Part shown: positions 1 to 5,853 of the stretch, one piece after another | How the letters are laid out: every line of letters starts with the position of its first letter | Position numbering within the stretch: the stretch's first letter is position 1 | NCBI GenBank assembly: GCA_025358235.1 | Contig: JANYKH010000319.1 | Location: 1-5,853 of the forward strand | Source of the DNA: Chloroflexota bacterium | GTDB taxonomy: Bacteria > Chloroflexota > Dehalococcoidia > Dehalococcoidales > RBG-16-60-22 | Length of the DNA stretch: 5,853 nt | Reading direction: 5' to 3' | Notes under the pieces: model-generated | What the model was told of the DNA's origin: nothing | Databases searched by the model: none | What the model saw: the letters and a program-made list of their open reading frames with translations, nothing else | Made by a program: the position numbers and the translations under genes

Positions 1-650
1 AGGGCCCACAGGGCATACAGGGTCTACAAGGACCAACCGGTACACAAGGGCCTGCCGGGCCGCAAGGTGAACCAGGTTTAATTGGCCCAATAGGGCCTCA
101 AGGGCCAAAAGGTGATACAGGATTGGCCGGTGCTCAGGGACCTCAGGGTGAACAGGGTCTCAAGGGTGATACCGGTGCTCGAGGTCCCCAGGGTGTGCCA
201 GGGCCGCAAGGGATACCGGGCACTTCTGCCCCCAGGGTGTCTTTTATCGCTCGAAACGCGAATATTGTAGATGCTAGCTTCACCCCCAGAATATCTGTGC
301 CCGCGACTGGCTATCCCTGGGTAGACTGGAACGATGGCTCCCGGTTTGATGCCTCAACCGGGAAGTTCACTGCACCAGCAAACGGATTATATCAATTCGC
401 AACTTACGCCGAATTTGAGGTTGACGTTGCCTCAGGTGCTGCCACTTATTCACTGTCCATTTTCAAAAATGGGAGCCAAATGGGTTACTGGGCTAATAAC
501 CTTACCCAGACCATCACCGGGGGTTATACGCTCGGTGGCACTTGCCTGATATACCTTTATTCTGGAGAAAGCGTTAACGTGGCAGCATACCGCTACTCGA
601 GCAATGTGCATTGCTACAACGTCCGTTTCCAGGGTTTCCAGGTTTATTAA
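1..650 (+). CDS. Collagen-like protein with C-terminal C1q/TNF-like domain (5' end cut off by window)
   Basis: The reading frame is open from the first base (first full codon at 3) to a TAA at 648-650, giving 215 visible residues; the true start lies upstream. The TTG at 123 is an internal Leu codon within the repeat, not a start. Visible residues 1-75 are 25 unbroken Gly-X-Y triplets (GPQ, GEP, GPK, GDT and similar), the pattern of a collagen triple helix. Residues about 77-215 resemble a C1q/TNF-like jelly-roll head: [17 protein letters not shown] at about 116-132, LSIFKNG at 151-157, [11 protein letters not shown] at 186-196 and a terminal FQGFQVY. Two Cys occur in the head (about 181 and 204) and none in the repeat. 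In this architecture the head normally trimerises and nucleates the triple helix, as in exosporium or surface filaments and some phage fibres. A surface or appendage role is likely but inferred, because any signal peptide or anchor is out of view. It converges on serA. Confidence 0.85.
   Translation, partial: GPQGIQGLQGPTGTQGPAGPQGEPGLIGPIGPQGPKGDTGLAGAQGPQGEQGLKGDTGARGPQGVPGPQGIPGTSAPRVSFIARNANIVDASFTPRISVPATGYPWVDWNDGSRFDASTGKFTAPANGLYQFATYAEFEVDVASGAATYSLSIFKNGSQMGYWANNLTQTITGGYTLGGTCLIYLYSGESVNVAAYRYSSNVHCYNVRFQGFQVY
3..227 (+). repeat. Gly-X-Y collagen-like coding repeat, 25 triplets
   Basis: This is a degenerate 9-base period (GGN plus two variable codons) encoding 25 consecutive Gly-X-Y triplets without interruption. 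The Y position is often Gln and the X position often Pro. GDT appears twice, six triplets (54 bases) apart, which hints at duplication of a larger unit. The repeat continues past the left edge, so its total length is unknown. Repeats of this kind often vary in copy number between strains through slippage or recombination; that is known for collagen-like bacterial genes and not shown here. Confidence 0.85.
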
Positions 651-690
651 GTTAAAATATTCGAATGGTTCCTCCCCTCCACCACATAAA

Positions 691-730
691 AAAAGCCCCC
701 CGTCCTGATGGGACGGAGGGCTCGGCTTTT
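691..730. terminator. Bidirectional rho-independent terminator between convergent genes
   Basis: Left arm 694-705 (AGCCCCCCGTCC) pairs with right arm 711-722 (GGACGGAGGGCT) with one A-C mismatch and a 5-base loop (TGATG). In an alternative longer fold, AAAAGCC at 691-697 pairs with GGCTTTT at 724-730. On the minus strand the stem is followed by the complement of seven A (688-694), a good U-tract that would end the serA operon about 20 bases after the serA stop. On the plus strand TTTT at 727-730 follows, which suits the collagen-like gene ending at 650. Strong G+C arms and U-runs on both sides support dual use. Confidence 0.88.
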
Positions 731-743
731 ATTCAGGCCCGAT

Positions 744-2318
744 TTACAGCTTGACGAGGTTGGCGGTATACACATCCGGAAGCGCCATTACCTGTTTCAT
801 GTGCTTCTCGGTCAGCGGTTCGTCCAGCGCCAGTACCATTAACGCCTGACCGCGTGATTTCAACCGGCCCAGGTGCATGGAACTGATGTTGATGTCCGCG
901 TCACCGGTGATCTTGCCCACCGCGCCAATAAGGCCCGGCCGGTCCCGGTGATCGGAGAACAGGAAGTAGTTGCCCGTCGGGACGATGTCCAGCCAGTAGC
1001 TGTTGACTCGTACGATATGCGGTTCGTCGTTCAGGACCGTTCCGCCCACCGTCACTGCGCCAGCGCTTGTGACCACTTCTACCGTGATCATGCTGTTGTA
1101 GTTGGAACAGGCCTGGTCTTTCTGCTCGACTACGACCAGCCCGCGCCGGGTGGCTACAAGGTTCGCGTTAACGATGTTGACGCGCTCTTCGCTGATGCCT
1201 TCCAGCAGTCCGCCGATGATGGATGCTTTCAGGACGTTGGTGTCATATTCTGAAATCTCGCCTTCGTATCTTACCTTGACGGAATTAACCTGCCCCTGCG
1301 CCAGCTGCCGGACAAGCTTGCCGACAGTTGTCGCCACGCGGCAATAGGGAATCAGGGTCGCCAGCGTTTCCGCAGGGATAAAGGGTGCGTTCACCGCATA
1401 GCGGGCCGGTTCGCCCTTGAACACGTCGATAACCTGGTTGACGACATCCTTGGTCGCGGTAACCTGGGCTTCTTCCGTGGAGGCGCCCAGGTGGGGGGTC
1501 ACGATAACATTCTCAAATTGGAAGACCGGACTCGCGGTCGTGGGTTCTTTCTCGAATACGTCAATGGCCGCGCCCGCCACTTTCTTGGCTTTCAGGGCTT
1601 CGACCAGCGCGTTGTCGTCAATAAGTCCGCCGCGGGCGCAGTTGATAATCCGCACCGTGGGCTTCATCATGGCGATTTCTTTCGCGCCGACCATGCCCTT
1701 CGTCTGGCTCGTCAGGGGGATATGCAGCGTGATGAAATCCGCCTCTTTGTAAATCTGTTCCATCGGGACGACTTCGACGTTCAGCTTGGCCGCGCGGTCC
1801 GCGGAAATGAACGGGTCAAACCCGATAACTCTCATCTGGAGGCCGCGGGCTCTTTGCGCCACTTCGGAGCCGACGTTGCCCAGGCCGATTACGCCCAGGG
1901 TCTTACCCCGCACTTCGATGCCCATGAAATCGTTGCGGCGCCACAGCCCGCCCTTGAGCGAGGCGTTGGCCGCCGGGATGTGCCGCGCGAGTGACAGCAT
2001 CAGCGCGATGGTGTGTTCCGCTGCCGAAACGGTGTTGCCCGTGGGCGCGTTGACGACGATGATACCGCAGCGGGTCGCCGCTTCAACATCGATATTATCG
2101 ATGCCCACGCCCGCCCGTCCGATCACCTGGAGTTTTTTGCCGGCCTGGATGATATCCGCCGTGACTTTCGTCTGGCTGCGTACCAGCAGGGCATCATATT
2201 CTCCGATGATCTTGATGATTTCTTCCGCTTTAAGGCCTACTTTGGCATCCACTTCGGCGCATTCGCGCAGGATGGACAGCCCTTCTTCAGACAGATGATC
2301 CGTTACCAGTACTTTCAT
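744..2318 (-). CDS. serA: D-3-phosphoglycerate dehydrogenase, long form with ASB and ACT domains
   Basis: A cytosolic NAD-dependent enzyme that oxidises 3-phosphoglycerate to 3-phosphohydroxypyruvate, the first step of phosphorylated serine synthesis. The 524 residues match the long bacterial form. The substrate-binding half carries GRAGVGIDNID at 68-78. The Rossmann domain has GLGNVG at 145-150 and the NAD-ribose Asp at 168. The catalytic set is intact: Arg229 in NCARGG, Glu258 in DVFEKEP and His276 in TPHLGAS. Residues about 315-440 form the allosteric substrate-binding (ASB) domain and about 453-524 an ACT domain (HRDRPGLIGAVG near 457-468), which in this family usually gives feedback inhibition by serine. 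The ATG at 2318 is preceded by GGTGAG (complement of 2322-2327) and AAGGA (complement of 2331-2335). It is the last gene of the probable ribF-tyrS-aminotransferase-serA operon, 58 bases after the aminotransferase stop and just before a strong terminator. Confidence 0.97.
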   Translation of the reverse strand: MKVLVTDHLSEEGLSILRECAEVDAKVGLKAEEIIKIIGEYDALLVRSQTKVTADIIQAGKKLQVIGRAGVGIDNIDVEAATRCGIIVVNAPTGNTVSAAEHTIALMLSLARHIPAANASLKGGLWRRNDFMGIEVRGKTLGVIGLGNVGSEVAQRARGLQMRVIGFDPFISADRAAKLNVEVVPMEQIYKEADFITLHIPLTSQTKGMVGAKEIAMMKPTVRIINCARGGLIDDNALVEALKAKKVAGAAIDVFEKEPTTASPVFQFENVIVTPHLGASTEEAQVTATKDVVNQVIDVFKGEPARYAVNAPFIPAETLATLIPYCRVATTVGKLVRQLAQGQVNSVKVRYEGEISEYDTNVLKASIIGGLLEGISEERVNIVNANLVATRRGLVVVEQKDQACSNYNSMITVEVVTSAGAVTVGGTVLNDEPHIVRVNSYWLDIVPTGNYFLFSDHRDRPGLIGAVGKITGDADINISSMHLGRLKSRGQALMVLALDEPLTEKHMKQVMALPDVYTANLVKL

Positions 2319-2376
2319 TTTCTCACCGTTTCCTTAAACAAATATCCCATCGATTCTTCTTTTTATTTTATCTCGA

Positions 2377-3465
2377 CTATTTAACGTATCCGGCTTTGGG
2401 CAGCGCCAATTTCAGCGCGGCGATACATTCCTTGATTTCCGGTTCGAAGGCCCAACCCATATGGCCGATTCTGAAGATTTTGCCCTCAAGTTCGCCCTGT
2501 CCGCCGGCGATGGTAATGTCGAACTCTTCACGCATAATCTTTGACAGTTTCTTGTAATCGATGCCGTGGTTGGCGCGGACCGCCGTGACCGTGTTGGAAG
2601 CGTATTTCTCATCCGCAAGCAGGTCAAGTCCCAGCGATTTCATACCTTCCCGCGTCGTCTTGGCGAGGGCAATATGCCGGGCGTAGACGTTCTGCAGGCC
2701 CTCTTTAAGCAGCATATCCAGGGCAACCTGCATCCCGAAGAATACTGAGATTGCCGGAGTCCATGGTGTCTCCCGTAATTCCGCGGATTTTCTGGCTTTC
2801 GCCAGATCGAAGTAGAATTTCGGCATTTTGGAAACCGCCTGTGCTTTAACCGCGGCTTCGCTCATGCTGATAAAGGCCAGTCCCGGCGGGACCATCCAGC
2901 CTTTCTGAGAAGCGGATACGGCCACGTCAAGTTTCCAGGCGTCCACGGGCACGTTTACCGAGCTCATGCTGCTCACGGCGTCTACCATCAGCAGTTTGTC
3001 ATATGACTTGATCACCTTGGCCAGGGCGGCCAGATCATTGGTGATGCCGGTTGAGGTTTCATTATGGGTTACCAGGACAGCCCTGATCTTGGGATCAGCG
3101 TCCAGTGCTTTCTTGACCATATCGGGATCAGCGGCCTTGCCCATCTCAAATTTCAGGAGGGTGACGTCCGCGCCGTAGATCTTGGCGATGTTGGCGAACC
3201 TATCGCCGAATAGACCGATGCTGACGCCCAGTACCTTATCTCCGGGGGAGAGGTGATTGACCACAGCAGCCTCAAGGCCGCCCGTGCCGGCGCTGGTGAG
3301 GATGAGCAGTTCGTTCTTTGTTTGGAAAACCTGCTTCGTCTTAGCGGTAACATCGGCCAGGATATTCCGGAACTCCTCGCCGCGGTGGTTGATCATCTGC
3401 CTGCTCATCGCCTGAAGGACTTCAGGCGGGCATGGAGTTGGCCCGGGGATACGGAGTTGTTTCAT
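2377..3465 (-). CDS. Class V PLP-dependent aminotransferase (alanine/serine-glyoxylate type; possible phosphoserine aminotransferase)
   Basis: A 362-residue fold-type I aminotransferase of the alanine-glyoxylate / serine-glyoxylate / serine-pyruvate group. Features seen: N-terminal PGPTPCPPEVL at 7-17; SAGTGGLEA at 58-66, the PLP phosphate loop; HNETSTG at 134-140; Asp162 in VDAVSS, which should pair with the PLP ring nitrogen; Lys188 in SASQKG, the Schiff-base lysine; TPWTPAIS at 233-240; and Arg332 in FRIGHMG, expected to hold the substrate carboxylate. The ATG at 3465 follows a good Shine-Dalgarno stretch (GAGGGAG, complement of 3471-3477) five bases away. It lies 28 bases after tyrS and 58 bases before serA. 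Being next to serA, it may convert 3-phosphohydroxypyruvate to phosphoserine, doing the job of a standard SerC, or it may link glyoxylate or pyruvate with serine, glycine or alanine. The family assignment is firm; the substrate is an inference, so no gene symbol is given. Confidence 0.93.
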   Translation of the reverse strand: MKQLRIPGPTPCPPEVLQAMSRQMINHRGEEFRNILADVTAKTKQVFQTKNELLILTSAGTGGLEAAVVNHLSPGDKVLGVSIGLFGDRFANIAKIYGADVTLLKFEMGKAADPDMVKKALDADPKIRAVLVTHNETSTGITNDLAALAKVIKSYDKLLMVDAVSSMSSVNVPVDAWKLDVAVSASQKGWMVPPGLAFISMSEAAVKAQAVSKMPKFYFDLAKARKSAELRETPWTPAISVFFGMQVALDMLLKEGLQNVYARHIALAKTTREGMKSLGLDLLADEKYASNTVTAVRANHGIDYKKLSKIMREEFDITIAGGQGELEGKIFRIGHMGWAFEPEIKECIAALKLALPKAGYVK

Positions 3466-3493
3466 CTTCTCTCCCTCTTAATATCGGACTTAA

Positions 3494-4711
3494 CTATTTG
3501 GCGGCCTTTGTATCGATTATTTTGGCAAACCGGCGTTTGCCCACCTTGATAATGCACCCGTTTTTGACGGAACAGACGTTAACCGTTACTTTTTCTCCGT
3601 CCAGGCTGACCCCGCCCTGCTGCACCAGCCGCCCGGCTTCGCTCTTGCTGGCGGCCAGACCGGTAATGCAAATTAAGTCCCGAAGGTCAACTTGTCCGCT
3701 TATATCGTAACAAATTTCCGGAATTTGATCAGGCAGTTCATGCTTCTGCACTGTCCGGGTGAAAACGTTATCCGCTTCGACTGCGGCTTCTTTGTTATGC
3801 AGCTGCGTAACGATCTCTCCCGCCAGCCGCTTCTTCAATTCCATCGGGTTTTTGCCCGCTTCCATATCCTTCTTGAATTCCGCGATTTCTTCGTCTGGAA
3901 CATCCGTCAGGAGTTCATAATAGGGGAGTATCATGTTATCGGCGATTGACATAACCTTGCCGAATGCTTGCTCCGGCGCTTCGTTCACCGCGATGTAATT
4001 GCCCAGGCTCTTGCTCATCTTGTGCGCGCCGTCAGTGCCTACCAGAAGGGGTGTCATCAGGCACTGCTGGGGTGGCTGGCCCATGATGGTCTGTAATTCC
4101 CGGCCTACCAGGAAATTGAATTTCTGGTCCTGCCCTCCGAACTCCACATCCGCCTTGACCATCACCGAGTCGTAAGCCTGCAGCAGGGGATAAAGGAATT
4201 CCGTCAGGGCGATAGGCCGGTTGGAAGTGAACCGCGCGTTGAAATCGTCACGGGCCAGGAACTGGGCCACCGTGAATTTACTCGTGAGTTTAATCACGTC
4301 AGCCAGCTTAAAATCCGCGAACCATTCGCTCTGCCAGCGGACTTCTGTTTGGTCCTTATCTACAATTTTAAAGAACTGTTTCATGTAAGTTTCGGCATTG
4401 TATTTTACCTGGTCTGCGGTTAGAATGGGCCGCGTCACAGATACGCCCGTCGGATCGCCGATTTGTGCCGTCCAGTCTCCCACGATCAGTACCACGTGGT
4501 GCCCGTATTCCTGGAACTGCCGTAGTTTGCGCAGACCCACCATGTGCCCCAGGTGAATATCCGGGAAAGTGGGGTCAAACCCTTCTTTCAGCCGCAGTTT
4601 CTTGCCTGATTGCAGCAGGGCCACCATCTCGCTTTCGACGATGAGGTCTGATACCCCGCGGTGTAACAAGCGGTGCAGTTCTTTGGCGGTTAACGGTTTT
4701 GCATTCGTCAT
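3494..4711 (-). CDS. tyrS: Tyrosyl-tRNA synthetase
   Basis: A class I aminoacyl-tRNA synthetase that charges tRNA-Tyr in the cytosol. From the ATG at 4711 it has 405 residues, normal for the family. Motifs seen: HLGH at 53-56 (the HIGH signature); the region GDWTAQIGDPTG at about 78-89; QAYDSVMVKADVEFGGQDQK at about 178-197, the tyrosine pocket region with the GGQDQ loop; HKMSKS at 230-235 (KMSKS intact); and a C-terminal S4 RNA-binding domain at about 339-399 (DLRDLICITGL through KVGKRRFAKI). A TTG at 4750 would add a Lys/Arg-rich 13-residue extension overlapping ribF by 35 bases. I prefer the ATG, which begins four bases after the ribF stop. An AAGGA lies about 17 bases upstream inside ribF, too far to be a good site, so translational coupling to ribF is plausible. 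The HLGH and GDPTG context resembles the TyrZ-like branch more than E. coli TyrS; that is an impression from memory. Confidence 0.96.
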   Translation of the reverse strand: MTNAKPLTAKELHRLLHRGVSDLIVESEMVALLQSGKKLRLKEGFDPTFPDIHLGHMVGLRKLRQFQEYGHHVVLIVGDWTAQIGDPTGVSVTRPILTADQVKYNAETYMKQFFKIVDKDQTEVRWQSEWFADFKLADVIKLTSKFTVAQFLARDDFNARFTSNRPIALTEFLYPLLQAYDSVMVKADVEFGGQDQKFNFLVGRELQTIMGQPPQQCLMTPLLVGTDGAHKMSKSLGNYIAVNEAPEQAFGKVMSIADNMILPYYELLTDVPDEEIAEFKKDMEAGKNPMELKKRLAGEIVTQLHNKEAAVEADNVFTRTVQKHELPDQIPEICYDISGQVDLRDLICITGLAASKSEAGRLVQQGGVSLDGEKVTVNVCSVKNGCIIKVGKRRFAKIIDTKAAK

Positions 4712-4715
4712 TTTA

Positions 4716-5660
4716 TTAACGTTTGACTTCCTTTTTTGCCTGGCTTTCAAGAAAAGCCTTACCTTTTATAATATCCTGAGACATCTGGTGTTTTAATTCT
4801 TCGACGCTTTTGAATTTCTTCTCTTCGCGGACTCTTTTCAGAAAGTCTACCCTGAGCTCTTTGCCATAAATATTCTTGCTGAAATCGAGGATGAACACCT
4901 CGACTGTTCTGGGCAGTTCCCCGAAGGTGGGGCATGTACCGATATTGGTCATTGCCGGGTAAGTATCTCCATTGACGTGCGCCCAGGTGGCGTAAACACC
5001 GTCCGCCGGCATGGCGTGGCATGGTTCGATTTTCAAGTTGGCCGTCGGGAAGCCGATGGTTGTGCCCCGCCCCGCCCCTTTCACCACCGTTCCGGTCAAT
5101 GAAAAGGGCCGTCCTGCCAGCTTGGCGGCTTTGTCCATATCGCCTTCTGTTAAAGCGTTTCTTATCGCGGTGCTGCTGGGTGTGAGGGTATCGAGTTTGA
5201 GCGGCGTGACAGCCGTAACCGTGAATCCCATCTCTTCGCCGATTTCCGTCAGGGTTTTGATATCGCCTTCCCGGTTGCAGCCGAGCGCGAAGTCCGGCCC
5301 CAAAACCAGTCCTTTCATTTTCAGGTGTTTTTGCAGCAGCTCCGCGAAGCCGCGCGCGCTGGTTTGGGCCAGTTCCTGGCTGAAAGTTAAGGGGATTACA
5401 AAGTCTACGCCTTCATTTTTAATCAGGCGGATGCGTTCCTCAAGGTCAGTCAGCATGCAAATGCCTGCTTTGGGGGAAAGCAGTTCCAGAGGGTGGTTGC
5501 GGAAGGTGATGACGCCGGCCAGCATGTGCCTTTTGAGGGCTTCCTGCACCAGGCGGGAAATCAGGTATTTATGGCCGAGGTGGACGCCGTCGAACACACC
5601 TATGGTAAGAATGCTGTCTTGTTCGATCCTAAAGCCGGCTAATTCTTCCGCCGCGGCCAT
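4716..5660 (-). CDS. ribF: Bifunctional riboflavin kinase / FAD synthetase
   Basis: Phosphorylates riboflavin to FMN and adenylates FMN to FAD in the cytosol. From the ATG at 5660 the protein has 314 residues, typical for bacterial RibF. The N-terminal adenylyltransferase half shows LTIGVFDGVHLGH at about 18-30 (the nucleotidyl-transferase HxGH-type motif), TFRNHP at 52-57, GPDFALGCNREGD at 121-133 and SSTAIR at 162-167. The C-terminal flavokinase half shows GRGTTIGFPTANL at about 197-209, TNIGTCPTFG at 238-247, the RTVEVFILDF strand at 251-260 with the likely catalytic Glu254, and YGKELRVDFLKRVR at about 265-278. A GTG at 5720 would add 20 residues unlike the family. It also lies inside the spacer of a likely promoter, so I reject it. 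GGAGG (complement of 5678-5682) sits 17 bases from the ATG, farther than ideal. First gene of the operon; its stop is four bases before the tyrS ATG. Confidence 0.95.
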   Translation of the reverse strand: MAAAEELAGFRIEQDSILTIGVFDGVHLGHKYLISRLVQEALKRHMLAGVITFRNHPLELLSPKAGICMLTDLEERIRLIKNEGVDFVIPLTFSQELAQTSARGFAELLQKHLKMKGLVLGPDFALGCNREGDIKTLTEIGEEMGFTVTAVTPLKLDTLTPSSTAIRNALTEGDMDKAAKLAGRPFSLTGTVVKGAGRGTTIGFPTANLKIEPCHAMPADGVYATWAHVNGDTYPAMTNIGTCPTFGELPRTVEVFILDFSKNIYGKELRVDFLKRVREEKKFKSVEELKHQMSQDIIKGKAFLESQAKKEVKR

Positions 5661-5710
5661 ATTCTGGTTTACTGATGCCTCCGGTTTAATAAAAGGGTAA
5701 AGATGATTAA

Positions 5711-5739
5711 ATCCTAACACATGCCCAAAACGCGGTCAA
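5711..5739 (-). promoter_or_regulatory. Probable sigma-70-type promoter for the ribF operon
   Basis: Read on the minus strand, TTGACC (complement of 5734-5739, 5 of 6 to consensus) and TAGGAT (complement of 5711-5716, 4 of 6) are separated by exactly 17 bases. Transcription would begin near 5704, leaving a leader of roughly 44 bases before the ribF ATG at 5660. The site lies just after a hairpin that closes the upstream gene, the expected place for a new promoter. The leader is too short and lacks the conserved structure of an FMN riboswitch. Motif-based only. Confidence 0.55.
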
Positions 5740-5746
5740 TCTAAAC

Positions 5747-5778
5747 GCACTGTTTTAAACGCCCGGTTAAAACAGTGC
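5747..5778 (-). terminator. Perfect 12-bp inverted repeat, probable terminator of the upstream gene
   Basis: GCACTGTTTTAA at 5747-5758 and TTAAAACAGTGC at 5767-5778 are perfect complements around an 8-base loop (ACGCCCGG). The hairpin starts one base after the stop codon of the upstream minus-strand gene and ends just before the ribF -35 box. Position fits a terminator, but after the stem the minus strand reads only GTTTAG, a poor U-tract, and the stem interior is A+T rich. It may be a weak terminator, an mRNA 3'-end stabiliser, or an operator-like dyad next to the ribF promoter. Confidence 0.6.
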
Positions 5779-5779
5779 C

Positions 5780-5853
5780 TTACCCCGCTATCTTGTGGAT
5801 TATCAGGCCGGAGGGCAGCTTGGGATAAAAGTAAGTCGATTTGCGCGGCATGC
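5780..5853 (-). CDS. C-terminal end of a DUF1015-like protein (5' part outside window)
   Basis: The last 23 codons and a TAA stop (complement of 5780-5782) are visible on the minus strand, with the frame open to the window edge. The visible end reads MPRKSTYFYPKLPSG and then LIIHKIAG. The Pro-x-Lys-Ser-Thr-Tyr-Phe-Tyr-Pro-Lys motif followed by a short hydrophobic strand matches, from memory, the conserved ending of DUF1015 proteins, a widespread bacterial family of unsettled function. The ATG at 5849-5851 is most likely an internal Met. The gene runs in the same direction as the ribF operon, but the hairpin and promoter between them suggest a separate transcript. With only 23 residues the family call is tentative; the coding call is reasonable. 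Confidence 0.6.
   Translation of the reverse strand, partial: MPRKSTYFYPKLPSGLIIHKIAG

Larger units (their letters stand above)
744..5704 (-). other. Probable ribF-tyrS-aminotransferase-serA operon
   Basis: Four co-directional genes are separated by 4, 28 and 58 bases, with one good promoter-like site upstream (5711-5739) and one strong terminator downstream (691-730). No terminator-like hairpin is seen between them. The 58-base gap before serA is A+T rich and holds a lone TAAAAT (complement of 2365-2370) without a matching -35, so a separate serA promoter is possible but not supported. The operon mixes cofactor synthesis, translation and serine synthesis, as housekeeping operons often do. 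Confidence 0.75.

Noticed and set aside
3..227. A CRISPR array or tandem non-coding repeat at the left edge
   Set aside because: The periodicity is 9 bases and explained by Gly-X-Y codons; there are no constant repeats with unique spacers.
334..549. A 71-codon plus-strand frame inside the collagen-like gene
   Set aside because: It overlaps the C1q-like domain in another frame and shows no motif or start signal.
2319..2376. A separate promoter for serA in the 58-base A+T-rich gap
   Set aside because: There is a TAAAAT on the minus strand (2365-2370), but the bases 17 upstream (CCGGAT) do not resemble a -35 box.
873..2384. Several long plus-strand open frames opposite serA
   Set aside because: They are antisense to a gene with intact SerA motifs over its full length. 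Their translations are Arg/Ala-rich without recognisable domains and they lack convincing ribosome binding sites.
5011..5700. A 229-codon plus-strand open frame opposite ribF
   Set aside because: It is antisense to the RibF motifs, with Ser/Arg/Pro-rich composition typical of a shadow frame. No family resemblance is seen.
5661..5704. An FMN riboswitch in the ribF leader
   Set aside because: The predicted leader is only about 44 bases, far shorter than an FMN riboswitch, and none of its conserved elements are visible.

Overview
The window looks like a chromosomal stretch from a free-living bacterium of moderate GC content, most likely a member of the Chloroflexota class Dehalococcoidia (Dehalococcoides/Dehalogenimonas-like). 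That placement is inferred from the protein flavour and from my recollection that a serA / class V aminotransferase / tyrS / ribF neighbourhood occurs in that group. No rRNA or marker search could be run, so treat it as a working hypothesis.

Layout, left to right. (1) Positions 1-650, + strand: the 3' part of a gene for a collagen-like protein, with 25 uninterrupted Gly-X-Y triplets followed by a C1q/TNF-like globular head. Its start lies outside the window. (2) Positions 651-743: a short intergenic gap holding a strong, nearly symmetrical hairpin flanked by A and T runs. It should stop transcription from both sides, since the genes converge here. (3) Positions 744-5660, - strand: four tightly spaced housekeeping genes, read in the order ribF, tyrS, class V aminotransferase, serA. 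Gaps are 4, 28 and 58 bases, so they are probably one operon. (4) Positions 5661-5779: a ribF leader with a promoter-like -35/-10 pair, preceded by a perfect 12-bp inverted repeat. (5) Positions 5780-5853, - strand: the last 23 codons of another gene, whose ending resembles DUF1015-family proteins.

How the genes fit together. RibF makes FMN and FAD from riboflavin and TyrS charges tRNA-Tyr. SerA makes 3-phosphohydroxypyruvate, and the adjacent class V aminotransferase is the natural candidate for the next, transaminating step of serine synthesis. That last role is an inference from adjacency and fold family. All four complete proteins keep their catalytic motifs and have family-typical lengths. 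I corrected two start sites: ribF to the ATG at 5660 and tyrS to the ATG at 4711.

There is no sign of a CRISPR array, insertion sequence, tRNA, rRNA or riboswitch. The most unusual item is the collagen/C1q-type protein beside an otherwise ordinary biosynthetic operon. I do not see evidence of an undescribed multi-gene system here.
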